64,000 nucleotides of DNA from the NCBI RefSeq assembly GCF_026213295.1, contig NC_079414.1:17347480-17411479 (forward strand). The letters are read 5' to 3'. Below the pieces are notes generated by a model. That model did no database searches. It saw only the letters and a list, made by a program, of their open reading frames with translations, and had not been told where the DNA came from. The stretch's first letter is position 1, and each line of letters begins with the position of its first letter. Both the position numbers and the translations under genes were made by a program. This document shows positions 22,484 to 37,300 of the stretch, one piece after another. This DNA comes from Gadus chalcogrammus. Taxonomy: Eukaryota > Chordata > Actinopteri > Gadiformes > Gadidae.

Positions 22484-22780
22484 TTTGATGGTGGTGATGA
22501 TGGTGGTGGTGAGGAAATGCTATGATGCGAAAGGGGAGTCTTGGTTATGGTGATGATGGTTGTAGCCTAATGGTGTTTGGGGGGCTGGTGGTTATGGAGA
22601 TTGGGGTGATGGAGATGGTGGTGGTGAAGGTGTTCGTGGTGTTGGGGATGCGGGTGATTGAGGTTGCGATAATGGAGGTTATGGTGATGGTGATGAGGAT
22701 GGAGATGGTGCTGTTGGTGGTGGTGGTGGTGGTGGTGAAGGTGGTGGTGAAGGTGGTAGTGGAGGTTGTGATGGTGCTCG
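22484..22780. repeat. (GGTGAT/GGT)n imperfect minisatellite
   Basis: About 300 bp of degenerate GGT, GAT and GGAGAT units. It is open in one frame only because of its composition. Confidence 0.8.
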
Positions 22781-25608
22781 TAGGATGTGTGAGCCTGGAT
22801 TAATCCATTAAACCAAGAGGAAGAGGAAGGGAAGAGTAGGAAAGAAGGAGAGAGTGGACGGAATGGAATTGTGTGGGAACATTTTCTTCCCTTCCTGAAA
22901 GGAATTAAATATAGCTCTAAGGAAAACAACAGAGGATGTCCGCAAAAGTGCTCCATATTGAGCAAATATAGCGCCTCGTTATCCGTGCCAAGTTCTCCTC
23001 TTCCTAAATGAACACATTGAAGAGGAACCACAAGCCCATTGTGGTAGATCAACCGCAGAGCATTTTGGGCAAGATGTGTAATTTTGAAGAAACACAGGAA
23101 CAGATCCCCAGGTGTAGACAGGACATCAGAACAGGCGTTCAGCTTATTCTCAAGACGGTGTTCACAGTGAAGCGGTGTCCATTAAGCCCTTTTGAATATC
23201 CTTACGCAAGAGTCGATTAGGACAAACTGGATCAGGGATGGCTTGCAGCACTCATGATCGATAATGGACTGAACTGAGTGAGTATTAGAAGGACCGTAGT
23301 AGCACCTTCACAGTAGTAACAAAGTTGTTTTTGAGTCTGTCAAATTGAAATGGGCATTCCATTTGGAGATCACTTATAGAATATCAAAAATGAACTCCCA
23401 CTCGGGCCTTTGTGGCCGGTAAAAAATGTCAAACAATAAAGTCAATAAATGACTAAATCAGACCTCCAATGGATTTGGAGTTCAACTGACAAAACCCAAA
23501 GATAAATGATGGCATGTCTATGGGAAAGCCCAATTGGAGGACTACATAGTGCAGTTGCTATAATATGGCTCTAGGGCTATAATGGGAACTCTACGGAGAC
23601 ACTGCAGCTGAGGTTATAGTGCTCTGTCTTGCCTGGGACAATCGGATTAGCACGTTATTTGGGGATAACCAATCTATATTAGAGTGGGTCTCGGGAGATC
23701 GCCTGCAAGCTGTATCCAGTGTCCGAATAAACATAGCAGTAGATTAAACATGCATTCACAGTACACATAGAGTATGGGAGCTAGTCACACAGTTCTTGTA
23801 ATGTTAGTTTAGTCACTCATGAGTATCAGTGTTGATTCCAAATGACATGATCGATGTGCCTTCAGGTGACCTCAGTTGTTTTCATATGGAATAGGTCGGA
23901 TTGGGATTGATTGCCTTGTGAAGAAACAGATACATACTTGTTTGTAGTGTTCAACTTCAGGAACAGATCTACTGAATTGAATGCCCTTTGTGCATTTGAA
24001 CAGTTCCCAAACATGCACCTGTAGAAGACCAATAAATAATAATGGGGATTAATTGCAGAGTAGCCTAATGTATTCCCCTGACAAAGGAGGGGCACTTTAG
24101 CTGATACCGTATCTCTTGTTAGTCGTCAGGTATCAGACACAGCGACTCCTCCTCTGGCATAAGCATGCTCTCTCGCTCTTTACTTAAATAAATAAATTCA
24201 CCTCAATGTCTCGGGTGTCTTTGTCGTTACCTGCTAAGTAGGCGAGGGGAAAATTGCTTGACAATTGCATTAGAAATTCTGCAATAATAATGCATAATCG
24301 ATTCAGATATGATAGACGTTGAGTGACAATATTTATGCAAAAAGTGTGTGTTGATTGCTGGTTCATCCCAGGAAACACAGAGCATATGGTGAGCTTCCAT
24401 GCCCTTATATGGCAGAACTCTGAACTCTGCGGTGAGGTATTTCCAAGGTACCTAAGTTCCTAGCACCTTCTGAAGAGGCTTTGTTATTCATAAAATTGTT
24501 TTCTTACGATATTTAGATTTTGGCATTATTGAAATCTTTTACCATAAAAAATTCCTTTCTTAATTGTAATTAATTTACATCCATAGAGTGTGTTTATTAA
24601 ATGGTGTAGAATAATTTGCACCTGTGGTTTTTAGAATACCAGTTACAAATCTAAACAAAACCAAAAACATAGCTAATTAAAATTTAGTGTGAAAGCCAGT
24701 AATGTTGTAATTTCAAAGTAACCTATTTCAGTTAAAATATACGTTTCAGTTTTGGGAGGATTTTGAATTGCTTTTTATCAAGTGCTGTCAACCTTATAAC
24801 CACAGTATCCTATTTATGCTGTATTATCTAATAATGTCAAATCATAGAAATGGTCCAACAAATCCATGTTAGATTAAGTTGTTCTTACTAAACTACCAAA
24901 AAAGCAAGATGGTTATTGACTTTTAAAAATATATATATCTTTAAATTATGCCTACCTTTAATAATTTGAGGTTGATGAATAAAGAAGGCGGTTAAGTTGA
25001 TATTGTCTTGAGTCTTGATCTACATCAACAATACATTTGAATACATTCCTGCAAAAATAAAGTCATGGCTGCATAGTAAGAAGCCCCTTAAAAGTTAATT
25101 AACATTGCCATCTCGTGGTGAATGGGAATAATTATGGTCAACTCGAATTCTGACCAGTCTATTTGGTCTATGGTCGAATCCAGAGCCGATACTACAGTCA
25201 AGGCGGAAAGGAATGGCACCCGTTGATTGGCTGTTATCCACCTATCACCACGGATGTAGGTGGGACTCTTGGAGGAGTCAACAGGAAGTGTGCAAATCGG
25301 TTTTAAACTTCATCTTCGCTGCTGTTGTTATGTATAGTTAGCAAATCGATACGTCTCTGGACACTTATATACATTTTCAACAACAATAACTTCTACATTT
25401 TCTCAAATTAGGGTGGAGCGTTTTGATAACTGCTATGAGGTGGTCGTTATCACGGTTTGTTTACAAGATGAATCAGCTGACGAGCTCACCCCTGCAAACT
25501 AGCTACCTCAAACCTCTAGTCATGTGAAACATAACTCAATTAACTGTAACCCTGCAGTTTGCCATTCCTGTAAACGAAACGTGAAGTGAGAGCGCCGTTG
25601 AGAGCGTC

Positions 25609-25612
<4 letters not shown>

Positions 25613-25660
<48 letters not shown>
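25613..25660. repeat. (GA)n array in the tmem184c 5' region
   Basis: GA array 135 bp upstream of the tmem184c ATG, in the promoter or 5' UTR. Confidence 0.9.
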
Positions 25661-25665
<5 letters not shown>

Positions 25666-25749
25666 AACCGCCAGCATATTGTCTTGTTAGCTTAATGTTT
25701 GGAAAAGGCACGTTCCAAAAGACAAATCATGATGGCCAATAAGTGGTGA

Positions 25750-29536
<3,787 letters not shown>

Positions 29537-30129
29537 CCAAATATCGGGGCTGTAGCGTCGCTCAAACCCTTTATAAGGATGTGATTTAAAAAGTTGTTGG
29601 ACAGCGTCCCAGCGCTTTCGTTTTATTTTTTGATAGACTTATTTCCTCTATGACCAGATCAAAAGTACCAACGGTTTTAAGTTACTTGCCCACAAGTTCA
29701 GTCAGCAACTTCAGGAATTATCCAGGAGCCCTCAAATAGACTATAATTACTATGTAAGAATTTTCTGTATTACTACAGGTTATTCTATTAAAACACCCTA
29801 AATATTATACTTCGCTACATGAACATGCATACGGATCTACATACGTAGATTCAGTCTTTAGATTCGACCCAAGGGGTTTAAAGACCTTTTTTAGCCAAAC
29901 TCTGCTTTTTTTTTAATGGACAACCCATGCTGACTATATATCTTTTCTGTCGTAGTCTGGAGACACAGCAGATTATTCCTTGGGAACAAAACACCATTGT
30001 TTCCCCCGCACAAAAGGTCCTGGTCGAATCATTCTCATATAAACTTGTTATTTGACGATGTATTAGAAGCAAATTTTTACAAGCTTTAGGCATTACCAAA
30101 AGTGTAAAGCTTGTGAAAAATATGCTGCC

Positions 30130-30135
30130 AATAAA
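30130..30135 (+). terminator. Candidate tmem184c polyadenylation signal
   Basis: AATAAA about 600 bp after the tmem184c stop. A second AATAAA at 30586-30591 would give a 3' UTR of about 1.05 kb. Either could be used. Confidence 0.35.
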
Positions 30136-30585
30136 TGGTTGATTTGGAATGGGCTATCATTAGCACACGACATCATGAGCATTTATGAAGGCTAAAATGG
30201 TTACTGTTGGTTAATGCAGGAAGGGGGTATCGAGGAAATGTGTACGTTTGTTTTTGGTTTGTACCCAAACAGTAGCACATTTTCTATCGATTTTGAGCTC
30301 TTGCTCTCCATGCACTCGTTTTAACATGCATAGCTCCTAATCGGCTATAGAATGTAACTACTCTGCACTCATGCCTTACTGCTAATCTCTGCGCTATGGA
30401 ACTACTCGGATCACAATGTCATTGTAAATACTACTGTATTATAATCACCTTACAACAGGAACTATTGTCAAGTAGCTTATTCCATCCTTGGTACCATCTA
30501 TGCTGGACTTCAGAATGCATTGCATTTTATTTCATAGTTGCATTAATACGTTCTGGTACTTGTGTTTAACTGATTTGTGCTGGGC

Positions 30586-30591
30586 AATAAA
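30586..30591 (+). terminator. Second candidate tmem184c polyadenylation signal
   Basis: AATAAA on the plus strand about 500 bp before the nearest candidate prmt9 polyadenylation signal on the other strand. Confidence 0.35.
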
Positions 30592-31099
30592 ATCAGCAAA
30601 TGCACGTTCTCCCATTATTTTTCTTAATCAAATGTTTAAAGTAAGCGGAACGCAGCACTATCAGCTGTAGGTCAAGTTGATGGTGTGTCGCATTGCCTTA
30701 TCTGATCTATTGAATTGTTTTAACTGTTTTGTTTAAAGTTGGATTAAATGTCTGACATTGTTTAAAAGTTCCCCGGTAGTGTTTTTGTCGTGGCATTATT
30801 GAAATTGTCAAACAGTTATGCTCAGTGTCTTTAATATGATTTTTAAAGTCAACTGAAAGAAAATCAACTGGCACTAACATTTACACATGGGTCAGTTGTG
30901 AGGCAAGAGGTCACTGCGAGAGTTGCATTAGGCTTGGCACTGGGCAAATACCCTCATAGGAAAAAAACTAAATAACAATGACATGCTTTTTCTAGTGCAA
31001 ATAGAAATACATTCCACTTTTGGTGAGATGTTTGTTCAAAATGGAGGACGTCATTAATTGATCCCTCATCTTGACATGATGTATAATTTGTAAGGACTA

Positions 31100-31105
31100 T
31101 TTATT
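31100..31105 (-). terminator. Candidate prmt9 polyadenylation signal
   Basis: The plus-strand hexamer TTTATT reads AATAAA on the minus strand, about 250 bp after the prmt9 stop codon at 31352-31354. Confidence 0.4.
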
Positions 31106-31351
31106 AGGAATGTCGTTGTAAAAGGGTTGTTGAGTACAGAAGAAAAGGATCCTGTAGTTTTACACAAGCTCGGACACTTGTGGATAACATTGATGCTGAA
31201 ATTAAATAACCTAACAGAAGTATCTAGTAGGGCAGAAAATACCTTGGAAAAACTATTCACTTTAATAAAAAAAGGAAAAAGAATTAACCTTCATAGAAAC
31301 AATACTGACAAACTAGTCGACACAACGGAGCTCGGGCCTTGGTCGGAGCTC

Positions 31352-34300
31352 CTAGCTGGTTGTCATGGCGACGGCGGGGAGCCCCGCGGAGGCATCCTCG
31401 TTGTCTATCCGCGCTGACATTGAGATGCTGCTCTTGTGGAGCTGCACGGCCAGGCACACCCAGTCCCCGGCGCGGACCTCCAGGGAGGGCTGCAGCACCA
31501 CGGCCGCCTGCTTCCAGTGGGAGTCCTGGCTGAGCGTGCTGACGCTCACCTCCGGGTCCAGGTGGATCTCGTACCAGAAGGGCACCGCCGTCACCCGGCC
31601 CGACGACGTGGCCCGCACCTGGGGAGACGGGACGGCCAACAGGAGCAGGGCTTGAGAAGGAGGTAGCACACTTCTCTCAGTGACGTAGATAACATTACAA
31701 TGTTCTGCTCTCAAAATCAATGGGAAAATAAAGGATACATTTCAACTGCACAACGTAATAATAACGCCTGTATTATAATGTGCAATAAATACATTTTCAG
31801 AAAGTGATGTTTTAAAATATAATTAAAAGCATGCTAATTAAAATAGCAATTTCTTATGAGGACCCCCCCAGTAAGTTGGAACAACAAAAAGGCAATATGT
31901 CAGCAGGCTCTAGCGTACCTTGACCTCTCTGTTTGTGTAGTTGGCGCTGGCTTTCATGAGATCCAGGACAAACAGCTCCACAGACTCACTGAGATGCCTG
32001 CAGTCCAGGGTGGAGAAGTCTAGAAACACATGGACTGGTACCTGAAGAGAAACAAAAGCAGACATTGTTAGGAAACATTGTGGAATTCACATCTGTTGAA
32101 CAAGGAAAACAGCATTGAGATTAAAACGCATAATATACATTTAGTCGATTAGGAGGACAGTCCAATCAAAATGATTATTATATCTTTATTTAATTCATTA
32201 TGTTTTTGTTTGACTTTACAAACATCACATACACCCTAGAGTTTCCAGATTTAATATGAGTTGATGAATATAAGTTGAAAGTATAATGTGGATAACAACC
32301 CACTCTCACCGCTTATACAACAATGGGGGTCTTAGAAAGCTACAGGCAGCGCAGTGAACATCCCATCGCCACTGTTAGCAGCAGAGAGAACAAAGACTGT
32401 CACCTCCTCCTTGTCACGGTGGTGAGGATCTCCGAGTGGCCCTGTTTGATGTGCTTGAGTTAATGTGTGCTGATAGATTCAGGTAGACGAGTTTTAAAGC
32501 CTGGGCCGCGTGTGACAACTAGGGCTTCAAAGAAGACATCTGGTGAAGTAGACTCAGACTGTTCCGTGAGGTACATCCAGAAAATGATGCCTAAATATGA
32601 CACTGATGGAAAATGGCGGACATTAATTTAGTTTGTAGCCTAAATTGATCAACCTAAATTGTACTACTGTGGTAATATAATGTATAAAATCATTAATATA
32701 CATTATATATTAATGATATTACACTTTCATACCCTTTCAAAATAATCTGATCCAAATCTTTGATCACAGTAAAAAAAATATATATTTTAAGTTTTTTTTA
32801 AATTATACTACACTCCCATAGAAAACCAACACGAGTCTCCTAGGGCTCGGATGTACGTGAATGATGCAAGTGTACAAACACTAGATCTGAGGAAAGCAAC
32901 AGTGTGGAGGATAACATCAGGAACATGAGACGGAATACCAGACCAAAAGGGGCCGTACCAGACGAGCTTGATGGAGATTTTTCGCAACTCTCCATCAACT
33001 CGTCTTTTTCTAATGGTGGTACCGAAAAGAACGAGTTCTGCAAAAGATTACCACACTTTCACTGAGGTTTGAAAGACTATATGCCGATGACCACAGTTAT
33101 AGATTCCATGATGATTTATTTTTTTATGGGCCTCCATGATATTAGACATACATTTACAGGGCCTTAAATGATGGTCGTTGACCGGGAGTTGAGGGGAAAT
33201 GAGTAGTAGTCGCTTTAACACAGATAGAAGTTGAGCCGTTGGTTTGGGTGTGTGTGGTGATACTCACAGTGAACTGGTTGATGAAGGGGGCGATGTTGAA
33301 GCCTAGCGTGGGCTCCTGTCCCTGGACGGCGCTCTCCAGCAACAGCGTGTCCGACTCCACCAGCATGCCGTACAGCACTATCCTCTCAGGAAACACACGT
33401 CCCCCTTCCTCCAGCAGACAACTGGGGGAGATCACACAAAGCACAAGGTTGCTCCGAATATGCTCCGACCACCATCAAACTCAAATCATATGACGCTTTT
33501 AACATGAACCAAGCAATCCTTAGCGGTGCCGTCTGCAGCCTCATTGGCTTCCAAGAAGATTTTATTTATTTTCTTTTAAACTTTTTTATTTATTTTTTTG
33601 GTTTAAAAATTGATATACAGCGTTTTTCAATAACACTGGTAACAGAGAATCTACAATGGTACTTTAAAAATGGTTCTTTACATCATCCCAGACGGGACAT
33701 GCAGGGCCACACTCGCTCACCTGGCCAGTGAAGCCTTCTCCATCAGCCTCTGGCGTATGAGGCCGCACGTCTCCACGCAGTCCAGGACGATGGCGCTCCA
33801 CAGCTTCTCCCGGGAGGGCCTCTTCAGCACCGCCGGGTCCTCCTCGTTCGCCTGGTTCAGCCAGAACTCCAGCCTCCGCTCGTGGACGCCGTTGGCCCCC
33901 GCCAGCCTCCGCAGGACGTCCTGGTGCTGGCTCTTCTCCACCGAGCTGTAGGCCTTGACGTGGCCGTGGCGCGCCGCCATCAGGGGCAGCAGCGAGAAGC
34001 CCTCCGACACGTCCAGGAAGTAGAGGAGGTCGTCGTTGGGGTCCTTGGCGGCGGCGGCGGCGGCGGCGGTGCTGCTCGGGGAGGGGGTTGTTGTGCTGGT
34101 GGCAGTGGTGGGGTTCACAGGGCCGACGGCGCTGCTGTTCTCCTTGGCGAGCGCCAGGCCAGTCAACAGCGTGTCCAGCGCCTGGTTGAAGCTCTGGTGG
34201 TAGTGTCTGTTGTTGAGCAGGGCTATCTCGGAGCACTCCAGCACGCACGTCTCCCGCGGAGGGCTCTGGTGGGTCTGGAGGCCGGCGAGAGCGCTGCAGA

Positions 34301-37300
34301 GCTCCGACTCCGGGGTCGGGGTTGGGGTCGGCTTTGGCGTCGGCGTGGCAGCGGGGGTCGGAGCGGGAGCGGGAGCGGGAGCGGCAGTCGCCGTTGGGTT
34401 TGGGTTGGTGCCCGGCTGCTGGGTGTCGACGCTGAGGTGCGGATCGAGGCGGATCTCGTGGCCGTCCCTCACCACGGAAATGCTGCAGAGCCTCAGGAAG
34501 GCGTCTCGACAGGAGACGTCCACCACCAGCTGGTCTCCGGGTCTCAGGGCAACGCCTGTCGATCACAACACACAGGCTGTCGTTTGGAGTTCAGGAATAA
34601 ACACATAAAAAACACTTTAATACAACAGAACATGAGATCATTTATAGACCGTTGAGGTAGGCACTATTGACAAACTTGTGTGCATAAATAATTGTTTGAT
34701 ACTGAAACATGATTGTGAAAATAATGACGTGCATGATCATTTCACATACAGGATAGTGTGGCAAAATACTTAGACCTACCGACAATTCACTTTCAATATA
34801 TTGCAGGTCATTTTGGATAGAAGCTCAACAGTAAATAGCAGAGAAAGAAGAGGGATGCGCGCCTAAAAGAGATTTGGGAGGACTGGAACTAGGGGGAGTG
34901 TGTGAGGATGAGGAGGAGCGAAGGGGGGAAGGGGGGGGGGGGCAGGATTCCTCGAGGAATAACATCTGTTCACGTCTTGATGCCGACGTGTCTCTTGTCA
35001 GGGGGTGTTCAGGGAAAATGCATATTTATTGCCTATAAGAATTTCATGAACACTAAAGAGTGTCACAGGCTATCGCGGCGCACACGTCGGCCCAGGAAAC
35101 GGATGTCGCTGATCGGCGGGAAAAGGGGGTGGGGGCTCCCCAGATGCTGCCCCGGCCAATTAGTGGCGCCGTGACATGCGGCGACGCACCGCGAAGACGG
35201 AGCGCCCCGACTGGGAGCGGCGGGGCCTGCTCCTCCGTAAACACCGCAGGCTTTGGAACAACGCCGCGGCACCACCCGGTGAGATGACCTGATTGCTAAA
35301 TCCCATGTCTGTCTGCCAGGTTTACCGCAGCTGAAACCCACCCAAACACCAGGACCAGGATTATGTTGGGAATGGGTGGAATGCAAATAGTTTATAGTTC
35401 ATGATACAACAGAATAATAAAATCATGATATTTTGATTTTGGGTTAGATGGTGAATTATTTTATTATGTGGATTTTATTGGGGGGTAAATTATTAATTTA
35501 TTAGATTACAGATTTTTTTAATGCATTTCCCTAATTTCCAGTCTGGGATTAATTTATTTTAGTTTTACATGTTTATATGTATTTTTGTATATATTATATT
35601 TATGTTTAGTATTCATGAGGGGAAATATACGTTTGAATTGCCAAAATATGATGGAGTGAGTGACTTATGACCAAGACAAGATACCAACAACAATATCTCA
35701 ACAAAAACAAACATGTCCATCAGTAATTAACCGAATAAACCGGTAATTCTGTTTTAATAGCGTGACATAGATGCCGTATGGCTGACAACGAAGGCATTTC
35801 AGTACATATACTGCCATCACCTGACAGATTTTGGAAATACACAAAACTTTCAATAGAAGATAAAATATGAACATTAAAATAGATCGAGTAGAATGGTCTT
35901 CTTATGACAAGACATCATATAGTCACTGAAAATATATATAATTAAAAGATAAATAATAATAAATGAACAACCAAGGAAATGGTGAGGCAACACAGAATGT
36001 GTACCATGCGTTTTGTGCCTGTAGATATATGTACAAATGTTCAGGACAGGCTAGTGGTTGAGGTGTTTCATTCCGAGCTGAAAGGTTCAGGGTTCGAACC
36101 CCATTGTCCGCAGCCTTCTTATAGGCACCCTTGAACAAGTGGACCTACCCCTCCCTGCTATCAAATTACCTGTATCTGGATTCCTGCTCCTTAATAACCT
36201 GTATCTGGATTCCTGCTAATTAATGACCTATATAAGTCCCTTTGATTAAATCCGCAAAAGGACCATAATGATATTCATCGGCGAGTTTGCCTTACTGTTG
36301 GGGTTCTGGATGGGGTAGATGGCCTGCTCCCAGCAGGTGTCCTCCTGGGGCCCAGTGGAGAGGCTGCTCTCCTGGTCAAGGTGGAGCTGGAACCACACGG
36401 CGAGGGCATCCAGGTTCCCCTCCTGGGTGACGGGCAGGTGCAGCCGCTGCGTCTCTCTGGAGCTCAGCCCCTCCAGCTCCTGGTGGGTATATGAGGGCTA
36501 GTATTAGAGATACGAGGCCCGGCTATGTATAGCGCTGAATGTGCAGGTGTTTGATTCTCCCAAGCAACACCCAGGCCTCCGCGGATTTATATATGCATGT
36601 TTAAAAGGTGCTTGGATTGAACCAAATAGTAAACTGTGGTTGTACTTTATTTAGTGAGTCTGGGTAGTTAATCCACTTGACCTGATCCTGGCCTGTATTT
36701 TTTTAATCTTGTAGTTAAATAAAGTTAGAACATGAGAATATTGTATTGTATTGAATCATAAAATGGCCGATATGTAATCAGAAATTAAGGAAACAAGTCG
36801 AAATTTCTCAGACAACAATGCTACAACAAGTTTTCTCTCAAACAATAAATTAATTGCAAATGTATACATTAGTTGATTCATTTAAAGTATAGGACTCGCC
36901 GTCGCTTGTCATTTCAAAATATAATATATATACATATTTGTATTATCTTTAAATGTCTTTACATTTAAAAAAAGTCTGGGGAGGTGGGGATGGCATTGAC
37001 AACTCTCCAATACTAGCAATTTGGACTGCAGCACCCATTCAAAACAGTTGATGTCTATGTTACATATTGTTCCTTTAAGGAGCAGGAAAGAGTTAAGGAT
37101 CTTGCTCAAGGATGCCTTCAAGGTTGGCGCCATTGGCCATTGATCCTGGCCCCTTTTACCTGAGTCACTACCCTAGCCCCTCTCCATGGGCTGTAGCTCA
37201 CCGTGACGTTGTTGAAGTCTATGTCCAGGGCCCTGAAGGGCTCGGTGAGGGCCGTGTATCCTCCGGGGATCCTGCTCAGCCTCTCCGTGGTGTAGGGCTC

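Larger units (their letters stand above)
29537..31351. other. Convergent intergenic region, tmem184c / prmt9
   Basis: Holds the two 3' UTRs facing each other with candidate poly(A) signals at 30130, 30586 (plus strand) and 31100 (minus strand). Otherwise AT-rich unique DNA without recognisable exons. Confidence 0.6.
34567..36295. other. prmt9 intron 8, with an internal GC-rich island
   Basis: Mostly AT-rich, but 35060-35290 is strongly GC- and CpG-rich, unlike the rest of the intron and not coding for Prmt9. A poly-G run lies at about 34927-34942. A SINE occupies 36040-36155, followed by two copies of a 30-bp tandem unit (36166-36225). Confidence 0.6.

Noticed and set aside
33664..34655. 300-codon minus-strand alternative frame and 257-codon plus-strand frame over prmt9 exon 9
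   Set aside because: Overlapping frames stay open because the exon is GC-rich; only one frame has Prmt9 resemblance and fits the neighbouring exon phases.
36040..36155. Possible tRNA gene
   Set aside because: A and B boxes are present, but the acceptor stem and 3' half do not fold into a cloverleaf, and related blocks occur elsewhere; it is a SINE head.
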